DNA from: Ponticaulis sp.
GTDB taxonomy: Bacteria > Pseudomonadota > Alphaproteobacteria > Caulobacterales > Hyphomonadaceae
Length of the DNA: 36,341 bases
Direction of reading: 5' to 3'
NCBI GenBank assembly: GCA_002701295.1
Contig: NZUJ01000094.1
Location: 1-36,341 of the forward strand
This document shows, in pieces, positions 1 to 7,904 of this stretch. A program made the translations under genes and the position numbers. The notes under the pieces are model-generated. The model saw only the letters and a program-made list of their open reading frames with translations, had not been told where the DNA came from and searched no databases. Each line of letters starts with the position of its first letter. Positions within the stretch are counted from its first letter, which is position 1.

Positions 1-819
1 CAGCTCACCTGCGTCTATGTCGATCACGGCCTCATGCGCCTCGGGGAAAGCGAACAGGTCGTCACCCTGTTCCGCGATCATTACAACATCCCGCTCGTCC
101 ATGTGGACGAGTCCGAGCTCTTCCTCGGCAAGCTCGATGGCGTCTCAGATCCTGAGAAAAAGCGCAAAATCATTGGCGGGCTCTTTATCGACGTGTTCGA
201 CGAAGAAGCTACCAAAATCGGCGGCGCAGACTTCCTTGCCCAAGGCACGCTTTATCCGGACGTGATCGAAAGTGTCTCGGCCCTTGGCGGCCCGTCCGTC
301 ACCATCAAATCCCACCACAATGTTGGCGGCCTGCCAGAGCGCATGAATATGCAGCTGGTCGAGCCGCTGCGTGAGCTCTTCAAGGATGAAGTCCGCGCCC
401 TTGGTCGCGAGCTTGGCCTGCCAGAGCCCTTCATTGGTCGCCACCCCTTCCCGGGCCCGGGTCTCGCCATCCGCATTCCGGGCGAGATCACTCGCGAGAA
501 AGCCGATACCCTCCGCAAGGCCGACGCCATCTATATCGAAGAGATCAAAAAGGCTGGCCTCTATGATGAAATCTGGCAGGCGTTTTCCGTCCTCCTGCCG
601 GTGAACACCGTCGGCGTCATGGGCGATCTGCGCACCTATGAGGCGGTTCTGGCGCTCCGCGCTGTCACCTCAACCGATGGCATGACAGCCGACTATTACC
701 CCTTCCCGCACGACTTCCTCGGCCGGGTCGCGACCCGTATCATCAACGAAGTCAAAGGCGTGAACCGCGTCGTCTATGACGTGACGTCCAAACCCCCCGG
801 AACGATTGAGTGGGAATAG
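1..819 (+). CDS. guaA: GMP synthase (glutamine-hydrolysing), C-terminal part
   Basis: GuaA makes GMP from XMP, ATP and glutamine in the cytoplasm. The reading frame is open from base 1, so the N-terminal amidotransferase domain and the ATP-loop lie upstream of the window. Visible are the end of the ATP-pyrophosphatase domain ([12 protein letters not shown], then [20 protein letters not shown] and SHHNVGGLP) and the dimerisation domain ([27 protein letters not shown], and the end KPPGTIEWE). These are close to the family consensus, so this copy looks functional. The last 18 bases are repeated exactly about 2 kb downstream. The 3' end of guaA is a known insertion point for genomic islands, which fits the toxin-antitoxin genes that follow. 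The identification is certain; only the 5' end is missing. Confidence 0.97.
   Translation, partial: QLTCVYVDHGLMRLGESEQVVTLFRDHYNIPLVHVDESELFLGKLDGVSDPEKKRKIIGGLFIDVFDEEATKIGGADFLAQGTLYPDVIESVSALGGPSVTIKSHHNVGGLPERMNMQLVEPLRELFKDEVRALGRELGLPEPFIGRHPFPGPGLAIRIPGEITREKADTLRKADAIYIEEIKKAGLYDEIWQAFSVLLPVNTVGVMGDLRTYEAVLALRAVTSTDGMTADYYPFPHDFLGRVATRIINEVKGVNRVVYDVTSKPPGTIEWE
802..819 (+). repeat. Left copy of 18-bp guaA-end direct repeat (attL-like)
   Basis: The 18 bases acgattgagtgggaatag end the intact guaA gene and recur exactly at 2767-2784. The matches stop on both sides (a/c before, a/g after). The repeat brackets the darT-darG pair, as expected for the crossover core of an element that inserted at the guaA stop codon. 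No integrase gene lies between the copies. Confidence 0.75.
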
Positions 820-942
820 AGAGAGACAGCTCCCATTGTTCAGCAAAAATTTCGTGCCGCCACCAAAAATGCCGCGCAGGGGTTGAATGTCGCAATAAAC
901 CACCACCTATAGAGCAGTGTTTCACGATTGCGCGAGGATTAG

Positions 943-1659
943 GTGCCTAGTCGTTTCATGTTCAGACAGGTGTACGCTGGAGACCTAGGGATATTTCTGC
1001 GTGATGGCGAAATACGCGCTAAAAACCACGCTAGCCCGCAAGCCTGCCATCAGACTTCCTATCCGGAGATCGTCAATCGGAGAGGAACCGCCGAATTTCC
1101 AATGCCTTGTGGCGGCGTCGTAAACGACTACGTGCCGTTTTACTTTTCGCCAATCACAGCGTTCACGTACACCATCCACACAGAGAAGAACGTGAAATTG
1201 CGAAGCCCAACCGGACAGGATTTAGGTTTCGCGCTCGATATCGATCGCATTTTCTTTGTATGCAGAGTAGATGACATGCGTTCCGGCGAACTGAATTTCT
1301 GCTTCAGCAATTCAGCCCTGAACTCATTGGCGCCTTTACCAAGTATTGAAGTTGATCTGGATAAGCTCGAGAGTCATATTTGCTGGCGTCTATTTGATGA
1401 CGTTCCGACAAAAGCAAAGATTGCTGAAATTGGGTATGATGGCGTGTGCCGATATTTTCACAATAGCGATCAGAATCCGGATTGGCACTCTCGCAAACAG
1501 GTGCGAATGGCAGAATTTCTAGTCCGTGGCACACTTCCTCTTTCGAAGGTCTGTTGCATCGTTGCCAAAACAGATGAGGTGCGTGATAGACTGCAGAGAA
1601 TTATGGACGCTTCGGATTGGAATATTCCAATCCTTTCTAAGCCGGGATGCTATTTCTAA
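943..1659 (+). CDS. darT: DarT-type DNA ADP-ribosyltransferase toxin (DUF4433)
   Basis: DarT toxins use NAD+ to ADP-ribosylate thymidine in single-stranded DNA, which blocks replication and can act as an anti-phage response. The 238-residue product has the family landmarks: an N-terminal motif with R46-R47 (candidate NAD-binding arginine), GG-x3-DYVPFYFSP at residues 57-70, and RMAEFLV near the C-terminus with E191 as candidate catalytic glutamate. It ends GCYF, like the GWYF end of the E. coli-type DarT2 toxins. The start is GTG behind GAGGA at 933-937; ATG at 958 is an alternative. It overlaps darG by one base. Base composition is visibly poorer in GC than guaA, which fits recent acquisition. 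The sequence supports the family firmly; target-sequence preference cannot be read. Confidence 0.9.
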   Translation: MPSRFMFRQVYAGDLGIFLRDGEIRAKNHASPQACHQTSYPEIVNRRGTAEFPMPCGGVVNDYVPFYFSPITAFTYTIHTEKNVKLRSPTGQDLGFALDIDRIFFVCRVDDMRSGELNFCFSNSALNSLAPLPSIEVDLDKLESHICWRLFDDVPTKAKIAEIGYDGVCRYFHNSDQNPDWHSRKQVRMAEFLVRGTLPLSKVCCIVAKTDEVRDRLQRIMDASDWNIPILSKPGCYF

Positions 1660-2696
1660 TGCCGATTTTTTTTAAAAGCGGAAATATGTTTGACGAACCC
1701 GTTGAGGCGCTGGTGAACACTGTCAACTGTGTCGGCGTCATGGGCAAAGGCGTGGCTTTGGAATTCAAGAATCGTTGGCCTGATAATTTCCGCGCCTATA
1801 AAAAATTGTGTGATGCTAAACAATTAAACCCAGGTCAAATGTTCGTGTACGATACTCATGAGTTATTCTTTACAACAGGGCCCAGGTATCTCGTTAACTT
1901 TCCGACTAAGGCACATTGGCGTTCGAAATCCAAGCTTTCCTACATTGAGGATGGCTTGGAAAACCTTGTTGATGTGCTCCGCGAATATCAGATTGAGTCA
2001 ATTGCAATGCCTCCATTGGGGTGTGGCAATGGCGGCCTTGATTGGGCTGAAGTGAAGCCGCTAATCGAAGCTAAACTATCTGGTGAAAATGATGTCAAAG
2101 TCATCGTTTTTGAGCCCCAAGTTGAAAGAAGCAAGCCGGAGCATATCGCTAAAGATGTTTCAATGACCGCGCCACGAGCTATTCTGCTTAAAACCTTGAG
2201 CGAACTCGAATATATTTTCGACGGGTCCTTCGACAGAATTTCTCTGCAGAAAATTGTATACTTCCTGCAAGCTCTACGCGTCGATTTTAATCTGAAATTC
2301 TCGCGGAATATGCATGGCCCATACTCAGAAACTTTACGCTCAGCGTTCGTAAGTCTCGAAAAACTAGGTATGATTTCAGGCTTTACCGGCAATAACCGAC
2401 AGACAAGTGTTACAAATATCGGTTGTGCCGCCGCGGATGATTTTTTGTCTCATGATTCGACTCAAAGTGACGACCTCATAAACAAACTGAGCATGCTTAT
2501 TCAAGGCTATGAAAGTCCATACGGGTTAGAGCTATTGTCATCAGTACATTGGTTGGCTCATCATGAAAAACACCAGCCTGTCGAACAAATCATCGAACAA
2601 ATCATGAGCTGGACCGACGAAAAGCGCAACTCGTTCACGGATCAAGCGATACGAACTGCGTATGATCGGCTTCAAGAGGACGGGCTTCTGAATTAA
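1659..2696 (+). CDS. darG: DarG-type macrodomain antitoxin
   Basis: DarG reverses DarT damage by removing ADP-ribose from DNA with its macrodomain and also binds the toxin through its C-terminal part. Residues 1-155 form the macrodomain: [18 protein letters not shown], then GVMGKG, and [12 protein letters not shown] near 118-129, which are the ADP-ribose-binding loops. Residues of about 165-345 form a second, mostly helical domain ([36 protein letters not shown]) matching the DarG toxin-binding region in position and length. The chosen ATG at 1659 overlaps the darT stop as TAATG; an ATG at 1647 is in frame but would add MLFL, which other macrodomains lack. The gene ends 7 bases before a decayed guaA tail. 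GC content is low, as in darT. Confidence 0.9.
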   Translation: MPIFFKSGNMFDEPVEALVNTVNCVGVMGKGVALEFKNRWPDNFRAYKKLCDAKQLNPGQMFVYDTHELFFTTGPRYLVNFPTKAHWRSKSKLSYIEDGLENLVDVLREYQIESIAMPPLGCGNGGLDWAEVKPLIEAKLSGENDVKVIVFEPQVERSKPEHIAKDVSMTAPRAILLKTLSELEYIFDGSFDRISLQKIVYFLQALRVDFNLKFSRNMHGPYSETLRSAFVSLEKLGMISGFTGNNRQTSVTNIGCAAADDFLSHDSTQSDDLINKLSMLIQGYESPYGLELLSSVHWLAHHEKHQPVEQIIEQIMSWTDEKRNSFTDQAIRTAYDRLQEDGLLN

Positions 2697-2703
2697 TCAG
2701 CAC

Positions 2704-2784
2704 ACCCGTATTATCAACGATGTCGTGGGCGTCAATTGCGTGGTCTATGACATTACGCCCCCCAGCACGATTGAGTGGGAATAG
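2704..2784 (+). pseudogene. Decayed second copy of the guaA 3' end
   Basis: This stretch encodes a 26-residue tail matching the last 28 residues of GuaA at 21 of 26 aligned positions. It begins TRIIN and ends TIEWE with a stop codon. It has lost two codons of the highly conserved [11 protein letters not shown] motif and carries Cys where GuaA has Arg (GVNCVVYD against GVNRVVYD), so it is not an intact end. It starts directly after the darG stop codon. The likely origin is the guaA end that was displaced when an element inserted, or the end brought in from a related strain. It has no reading frame of its own. Confidence 0.85.
2767..2784 (+). repeat. Right copy of 18-bp guaA-end direct repeat (attR-like)
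   Basis: Exact copy of the last 18 bases of intact guaA. It lies at the end of the decayed guaA tail and marks the probable right boundary of the darT-darG insertion. The copy spacing is 1965 bases. Confidence 0.75.
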
Positions 2785-2972
2785 GTAATATGAGCGGGGA
2801 AGAGATACCAAGAATTCCATACACTTCATATACTGGCTGTATCAGTTCGCGGAAATTTTGGTGGAGAGATCCCGGAGTGGTAGCTCATTGAAAAGCTTCC
2901 AGAGGGCCATATCAGATGTCAAAAAGCTATCCGAATAAAGTTCGATAAAACGCTCAAATTGGAACTCAAACC

Positions 2973-3101
2973 ATGACCCGCATCATCATCATCTCCAGCG
3001 ACCATGCTGACATTGAGCTACGCAAGACGGTGGCCACGCGTGTGGCTGACAAAAGCAAAGAGGCCCGAAACAATGGCCCGATCACGAGCGTGTTCAGCTA
3101 G
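2973..3101 (+). pseudogene. Truncated RpiB/LacA-type isomerase fragment
   Basis: A 42-codon frame begins like the intact isomerase gene at 7905: SSDHADIELRK is shared, and 23 bases at 2991-3013 are identical to 7929-7951. Similarity fades after VADK, although GP-x-TS is still recognisable, and a TAG ends the frame before the catalytic cysteine motif. It is therefore a broken 5' end, not a gene. Together with the decayed guaA tail 188 bases upstream it looks like a relict of an older guaA-to-rpiB junction. The 188 bases between the two remnants hold no feature I can support. Confidence 0.8.
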
Positions 3102-3192
3102 CGCTTCCAGAGACCTTCTGGCGCAGCCAATCACTAGCGCATCTTGAAAAACACCCAAAAAGGTGGCATTTTACCTCCTCAAGGAGCGCATA

Positions 3193-3549
3193 ATGGCACA
3201 GTCGATCAAGATTTCAGATGACGAAATGGAGCATGTTCGCCGCGAGGCCGAACTGTCCAGCCGTTCCATCGCGGGCCAGATCACACACTGGATCCGCATT
3301 GGTCGCTCGATCGAGCGCTCGCCTGAGTTCAGCTATGCCGATGTCCGTGCCGCTCTGCTCGGCCAGGTTTCGCCGGATGACCTGTCTGGTGAAGAGCAGG
3401 AGGTCTACATTGAGGATCTTCTGTCGGCGACCAGTGAGGCGACCCCTGAACAGAAAGCCTTCTTCAAGCAGCGACGCAAGAAGGGTCTGGGCGCCGGTCT
3501 CGATCCTGAAGGCCGCCTGATTCAGCAAGGCACATCTTCGGACACATGA
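3193..3549 (+). CDS. ParD-like antitoxin of a zeta-type toxin operon
   Basis: This 118-residue protein opens with a ribbon-helix-helix-like segment (SIKISDDEMEHVRREAELS, then RSIAGQITHWIRIGR) typical of the ParD-like antitoxin family that carries a long C-terminal tail. The N-terminal part should bind DNA as a dimer, and the charged C-terminal part (EEQEVYIEDLL, then KQRRKKGLGAG) should hold the toxin; this is inferred from the family. ATG at 3193 was chosen because AAGGAG at 3181-3186 sits six bases upstream; an in-frame start at 3163 has no such site. The stop overlaps the toxin start as ATGA, so the two are translationally coupled. The operon probably represses itself. Confidence 0.8.
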   Translation: MAQSIKISDDEMEHVRREAELSSRSIAGQITHWIRIGRSIERSPEFSYADVRAALLGQVSPDDLSGEEQEVYIEDLLSATSEATPEQKAFFKQRRKKGLGAGLDPEGRLIQQGTSSDT

Positions 3550-4148
3550 CCGAAATCACGCCTCGCCCAACACTCTTTCTGATTGTTGGCCCCAACGGTG
3601 CAGGCAAAACCACCTATTACGAGACTGTTCTCAAAGGACGCGTGGCCGCCCCTTTCATCAATGCAGACATCATTCAACGCGATGAGTTGAAAGACACCTC
3701 CATGGAAGCCGCCTATACTGCGGCGCGCATCGCGGAAGAACGTCGACAGCAATACCTTGAGAGCCGATCCAGCTTCATCGCGGAAACCGTCTTTTCCCAT
3801 GAGTCCAAACTTGGTCTGATTGAGCACGCTCGCCAGGCCGGATTTCGCATCATCGTCTTCCATCTGGATGTTGCTTCGGCAGATCTGTCGGTCGCGCGAG
3901 TGCACGCCAGAGTGAATGAAGGCGGGCATCCCGTACCGGACGACAAAATTCGCGCGCGATATGAAAGAAACAAAACCCTCATTCGCAGCGCCGTGCTTGC
4001 CGCCGACGCGGCGATCGTGCTTGACGCCTCTGCCCTGAACCAACCGCCGAGGCGTCTGGCGCGCTTTTCGAACGGACGAATTGAACAATTATCCGATCAC
4101 ATGACAGACTGGTTTGAAGATCTGTATGGAGATCTGATCGTCGAATAA
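3546..4148 (+). CDS. Zeta-type toxin / small P-loop kinase
   Basis: Zeta toxins are kinases that phosphorylate UDP-N-acetylglucosamine and so poison cell-wall synthesis; chromosomal relatives may use other substrates. The 200-residue product has a Walker A motif GPNGAGKTT at residues 15-23, FINADII at about 37-43 (substrate loop with Asp), AETVFSHESK near 77-86, and the C-terminal RARYERNKTLIRSA helix with VLDAS. This is the compact zeta form common in proteobacteria. It is cotranscribed with and overlaps the ParD-like antitoxin by four bases, and it faces the marR gene tail-to-tail. The pairing is unlike the classic epsilon-zeta type, whose antitoxin is a helical bundle. The kinase fold is certain; the substrate is not. 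Confidence 0.85.
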   Translation: MTEITPRPTLFLIVGPNGAGKTTYYETVLKGRVAAPFINADIIQRDELKDTSMEAAYTAARIAEERRQQYLESRSSFIAETVFSHESKLGLIEHARQAGFRIIVFHLDVASADLSVARVHARVNEGGHPVPDDKIRARYERNKTLIRSAVLAADAAIVLDASALNQPPRRLARFSNGRIEQLSDHMTDWFEDLYGDLIVE

Positions 4149-4167
4149 TGCGGCCACCACTCAAAAC

Positions 4168-4614
4168 TCAGCCGACTGAGCTTTCTTCAGCTTCCGTATA
4201 AAATTCGCCCAGACAGGTGAGCGCCTCAGCAAATGGCCCGCGCAGATGTGGTGGCAGAAACGCCATCAGTTCTGATTCATGTGCTTGCATGGCGGCGTTC
4301 GCGCGACGCGCCATGTCGTCACCTTTTTCGGTCACGTAGAGACCATAAGAGCGGCCATCCACCGCCTCCCGGCTGACCAGTCCCGCGTCTTCAAGCCTTC
4401 GGACCAGTGGCGCCATATTGGCTCTGGCTATTTTCAGGGGTTGGCCTGCCTGGCTCTGAGTCACACCCGGATTGGACTGAATAAGAACCAGCACTGACGC
4501 TTCTGCCAGACGCAGGTCCAGTGGCTTCAGGCGCTCATACAACCTGTTGAGAGTCGCGTTTGTCGCCTGTCTCAACAGGTAACCCGGAAACATACCGACT
4601 GGATTAGTGGTCAT
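4168..4614 (-). CDS. MarR family transcriptional regulator
   Basis: The product is a 148-residue winged-helix repressor-type protein. The recognition region AGQPLKIARANMAPLVRRLEDAGLVSREA and the wing VDGRSYGLYVTEKG match MarR proteins, flanked by dimerisation helices. ATG at 4614 (MTTNPVGMFPGY) gives the usual family length; a longer frame upstream has no recognisable content. MarR proteins usually bind phenolic or hydrophobic ligands, and the next genes upstream (dmpG, dmpF) finish aromatic meta-cleavage, so control of that pathway is plausible. All three lie on the same strand with 183 bases between marR and dmpG. The target remains inference. Confidence 0.85.
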   Translation of the reverse strand: MTTNPVGMFPGYLLRQATNATLNRLYERLKPLDLRLAEASVLVLIQSNPGVTQSQAGQPLKIARANMAPLVRRLEDAGLVSREAVDGRSYGLYVTEKGDDMARRANAAMQAHESELMAFLPPHLRGPFAEALTCLGEFYTEAEESSVG

Positions 4615-4797
4615 CTGATTTCTGTTGCACCTTCCGGGACAATCGCCATCACCGATGGCTGCAAAACAAGGGTCAGAGAAGGAGATAACACGAAATCTCA
4701 ACTCTTGAACCCTTAGAGAAACGAGCCCACCGGTCGCGAGGGCAGTCTCTCCAATTGTCTATCGTCTTGTCGGTGCCCTTACAGAACGCTCAGGCGC

Positions 4798-5826
4798 TCA
4801 GGCCTTTGAATTCAGAAGGTCCAGCGCAACATCCACGATCATGTCTTCCTGTCCGCCCACCATGCGACGCGTGCCCAGCTCAACCAGAATCTCACGCGTA
4901 TCAATACCATAATCCTTAGACGCCTTTTCGGCGTGACGCAGGAAGGATGAATACACACCGGCATAGCCAAGCGACAGCGTTTCGCGGTCGACCTGCACCG
5001 GTCGGTCCTGCAATGGGCGCACCAGGTCATCGGCCGCATCCATGAGCTTGAAGAGATCGCAGCCATGCTTCCAGCCCTTGCGGTCAGCTGCCGCGATGAA
5101 CACCTCGAGCGGCGCATTGCCCGCGCCAGCGCCCATACCGGCGAGCGAGGCGTCAACACGAACCGCGCCGCCTTTCACAGCAGCCAGCGAGTTTGCCACA
5201 CCGAGAGACAGATTATGGTGCGCATGAACGCCGCGTCGCGTTTCCGGTTTCAACACCCGGTCATATGCGTCCAGTCGTGCGGTATAATCATCCATATCCA
5301 TGGCGCCGCCGGAGTCGGTTACATAGACGCACGTCGCGCCATAGCTCTCCATTAACTGTGCCTGTTCCGCCAGTTTTTCAGGTTCAGCCATGTGAGACAT
5401 CATCAGAAAGCCGATCGTGTCCATGCCCATCTCGCGAGCCGTTTCGATGTGCTGACGAGAGACGTCAGCCTCGGTGCAATGCGTGGCAACGCGTACAGAA
5501 CGCACACCCAGCTTATAGGCTTCCTTGAGTTCATGGATCGTGCCGATGCCCGGCAGAAGAAGCGTCGTGATGACAGCGTTTTCAACGACGTCCGCGACGG
5601 CTTCAATCCATTCCCAGTCGGTATGCGCGCCAAATCCATAATTGAACGTGCCGCCATTAAGGCCATCGCCATGGGCGATCTCGATGGCATCCACGCCGGC
5701 CTCATCAAGCGCTTTTGCAATCTTCTGCACATGCTCGATGGAATACTGGTGACGAATGGCATGCATACCATCCCGCAGCGTCACATCCTGAATATAGAGT
5801 TTATCTTGTGTCGGATCGAATGACAT
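4798..5826 (-). CDS. dmpG: 4-hydroxy-2-oxovalerate aldolase
   Basis: This enzyme splits 4-hydroxy-2-oxovalerate into pyruvate and acetaldehyde, the penultimate step of meta-cleavage of catechols and the equivalent step in phenylpropionate (MhpE) and sterol (HsaF) breakdown. The 342-residue length is normal. Motifs: TLRDGMH at residues 16-22 with R18 and D19 as catalytic and metal residues, [10 protein letters not shown], the HAHHNLSLG metal site near 200, and [17 protein letters not shown]. The C-terminal communication domain, which channels acetaldehyde to the partner dehydrogenase, is complete. The partner gene lies 11 bases upstream on the same strand, so the two form one operon and one enzyme complex. 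Which pathway they serve cannot be told, because hydratase and ring-cleavage genes are absent. Confidence 0.93.
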   Translation of the reverse strand: MSFDPTQDKLYIQDVTLRDGMHAIRHQYSIEHVQKIAKALDEAGVDAIEIAHGDGLNGGTFNYGFGAHTDWEWIEAVADVVENAVITTLLLPGIGTIHELKEAYKLGVRSVRVATHCTEADVSRQHIETAREMGMDTIGFLMMSHMAEPEKLAEQAQLMESYGATCVYVTDSGGAMDMDDYTARLDAYDRVLKPETRRGVHAHHNLSLGVANSLAAVKGGAVRVDASLAGMGAGAGNAPLEVFIAAADRKGWKHGCDLFKLMDAADDLVRPLQDRPVQVDRETLSLGYAGVYSSFLRHAEKASKDYGIDTREILVELGTRRMVGGQEDMIVDVALDLLNSKA

Positions 5827-5837
5827 GTCGCTTTCCT

Positions 5838-6779
5838 TCAGGCTGAGACGGCTTGGCTACGGCTTTTGACCATGCGTTCAGCAGTGGCCATGCCCGCTGA
5901 GGTCATGATGTCGAGATTGCCGGCATAGGCTGGCAGGTAATGCGCTGCGCCTTCGACCTCGAGGAACACAGTCGTCTTAATGCCCTCAAAGCTGCCCTGC
6001 CCGGGAATCTTCACCGGATTGTTTGAGCCAAAACGCTCGAACTGGACTTTCTGCTTCAAGCGATAGCCAGGCACATAGGCTTTGACCTTTTCGATCATCG
6101 CCAGAACCGCCGCTTCGATCTCGTCTTCACTCGCGCCGGAAGACAAAGTCATCACGGTGTCGCGCATGATCATGGGCGGTTCTGCCGGGTTCAGAATAAT
6201 AATCGCCCGGCCCTTCGCCGCACCACCAACCTTCTCAATTCCGGCCGATGTGGTCTCGGTGAACTCGTCAATATTTGCCCGCGTCCCCGGACCCGCAGAT
6301 TTGGACGAAATCGACGCCACAATCTCTGCGTAGTGAACCTCACCAACAGAGGAGACCGCTGCCACGATCGGTATTGTCGCCTGCCCGCCGCATGTCACCA
6401 TATTGACGTTCGGCTCATCAAGGTGCGCCTCGCCATTCACGACCGGGATCACATAAGGCCCGATCGCAGCAGGGGTGAGGTCAATCATGGTCTTGCCAGC
6501 GGCTGTCACCACTTCGTTGTGTGTCTTGTGCGCGCCAGCGGAGGTCGCATCGAAGACAATGCCGATGTCCGGCCACACATCGAGCTTCTGAAGGCCATCA
6601 ATCCCTTCATGCGTCGTGGCAACACCCATGCGCTTGGCGCGCGCTAGGCCATCAGATTCCGGATCGATGCCCACCATGGCACCCATTTCCAGAACGTCAG
6701 ATTTCCTCATCACCTTGATCATCAGGTCCGTACCAATATTGCCGGAGCCGATGATGGCGATTTTGGTTTTTGCAGACAT
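5838..6779 (-). CDS. dmpF: Acetaldehyde dehydrogenase (acylating)
   Basis: The enzyme turns the acetaldehyde released by DmpG into acetyl-CoA using NAD+ and CoA. The 313-residue protein has the Rossmann motif GSGNIGTDL at residues 11-19, FDATSAGAH near 76-84, and the thiol motif VTCGGQA with C130 as the catalytic cysteine. The C-terminal half ([12 protein letters not shown], then [22 protein letters not shown]) matches the DmpF/MhpF/HsaG group. A start context rich in purines (GGAGACGAGTC) precedes ATG at 6779. It is the first gene of the dmpFG pair and is divergent from an IclR regulator across about 170 bases, an arrangement that makes that regulator the best candidate for its control. Confidence 0.93.
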   Translation of the reverse strand: MSAKTKIAIIGSGNIGTDLMIKVMRKSDVLEMGAMVGIDPESDGLARAKRMGVATTHEGIDGLQKLDVWPDIGIVFDATSAGAHKTHNEVVTAAGKTMIDLTPAAIGPYVIPVVNGEAHLDEPNVNMVTCGGQATIPIVAAVSSVGEVHYAEIVASISSKSAGPGTRANIDEFTETTSAGIEKVGGAAKGRAIIILNPAEPPMIMRDTVMTLSSGASEDEIEAAVLAMIEKVKAYVPGYRLKQKVQFERFGSNNPVKIPGQGSFEGIKTTVFLEVEGAAHYLPAYAGNLDIMTSAGMATAERMVKSRSQAVSA

Positions 6780-6941
6780 GACTCGTCTCCTTCAAAATGA
6801 AACTTGCAGGAGCCAATCCCGCCAATTTTTTGCGATGAGGTCGAGGCAAGCTGGTCTGATATTCGAGCGTCGTTGTCTCATCTGTTCGATTGCACTTTTA
6901 ATTTGCTCACACGCGCTCTACAAACTCAGAAGACCCATTTT

Positions 6942-6958
6942 TTCTCACTGAATGAGAA
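6942..6958. promoter_or_regulatory. Inverted repeat over the iclR start
   Basis: TTCTCA-CTGAA-TGAGAA is a perfect 6-5-6 inverted repeat in the dmpF/iclR divergent region. It covers the first possible start codon of the IclR gene (ATG at 6952), so a protein bound here would block iclR directly. It may be an autoregulatory operator; this is inference from position and symmetry only. Confidence 0.4.
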
Positions 6959-7746
6959 TTCATATGATCCAGATAGATGGCGCCCTGCAACGCGGCTTGA
7001 GCCTGCTGACAGCAGTCTGCGCGGCAAAAACGGGTATTTCACCTTCAGAACTCGCCAGCAGAACGGGCTTGCCCACCTCATCAGTCTATCGGCTACTCAA
7101 ACAACTCGACACGGCTGGCTTTGTCCGGAAATCAGCGCCTGGCTGCTATGTTCCGGTTCCGGGTTTTCTGTCTCTGACGCAAGATATAGACCGGAATGCC
7201 ATCCTGCGGGATCTGGCCCGGCCAGCCATATTTCGCCTGGCCCGAAAGACGGGCCTCACAGCCCATCTCGGCATTCTTGAAAACGGCATGGTCACCTATG
7301 TGATCCGCGTCGCCGCTCGAGCAAATGACAGCGCATCCTTTACCCGCGAAGGCGGCCAGCTTGAGGCTTATTGTTCTGCCGTTGGCAAAGTCCTGCTTTC
7401 CAACCTGCCGGAAGACGACCTGAATGAGTATCTCAGTGACGGGGAGTTCGTGCCGCTGACCGACAACACGATCACCAACGCCGGACAGCTACAGCAAGAG
7501 ATTGCAACCGCAAGAACACAAGGCTTCGCGCTCGATAATTTTGAAGTGTCCGAAGATTTGTTTTGTGTTTCCGTCCCGGTCGGTCCGCAGCCCGCAGACC
7601 AGAACTGTGCGATCTCTGTCTCTTCGAGCCGGAGCGCTCGTATCTATGAGGCCCCTGAATCTGTGCTCGATGACCTTCGGGCTACAGCTGCTGAGATTGC
7701 CTCCAGAATTGCAGGACCTGTCGAAGTCCAGACTGGAAATTTGTGA
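6952..7746 (+). CDS. IclR family transcriptional regulator
   Basis: The product (264 residues from 6952, or 260 from ATG at 6964) has an N-terminal winged helix (ALQRGLSLLTAV, then ISPSELASRTGLPTSSVYRL and LDTAGFVRK) and a C-terminal IclR effector domain (ARKTGLTAHLGIL, LEAYCSAVGKVLLSNLPE, VSVPVGP). The later start is credible because the first ATG lies inside an inverted repeat. IclR proteins commonly control aromatic catabolic operons as activators or repressors. This gene is divergent from dmpF-dmpG, so those are its likely targets, with a small organic acid or aromatic acid as effector. The ligand is not readable from the sequence. Confidence 0.88.
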   Translation: MRIHMIQIDGALQRGLSLLTAVCAAKTGISPSELASRTGLPTSSVYRLLKQLDTAGFVRKSAPGCYVPVPGFLSLTQDIDRNAILRDLARPAIFRLARKTGLTAHLGILENGMVTYVIRVAARANDSASFTREGGQLEAYCSAVGKVLLSNLPEDDLNEYLSDGEFVPLTDNTITNAGQLQQEIATARTQGFALDNFEVSEDLFCVSVPVGPQPADQNCAISVSSSRSARIYEAPESVLDDLRATAAEIASRIAGPVEVQTGNL

Positions 7747-7830
7747 CCCCGCGCGTCGGCTTACCGCCAATTACACGCGCATGGATAGATCAGCTCGCCG
7801 TCGGTTTTCGTTCCATGAATGATTTTTAGA

Positions 7831-7844
7831 TGCCAGAACTGGCA
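7831..7844. promoter_or_regulatory. Palindrome upstream of rpiB
   Basis: TGCCAG-AA-CTGGCA is a perfect 6-2-6 inverted repeat 60 bases before the rpiB start codon. Placement and size suit a repressor site at the promoter. No specific regulator can be named. Confidence 0.4.
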
Positions 7845-7904
7845 ATGCAGCGTATGACACGCGACAAGACTGGCGCTGGATACAGCATCTGATGGAGACC
7901 GCTC

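Noticed and set aside
2790..2891. Short frame MSGEEIPRIPY after the decayed guaA tail
   Set aside because: Only 33 codons, lacks a ribosome site, lies between two remnants and matches no family I know.
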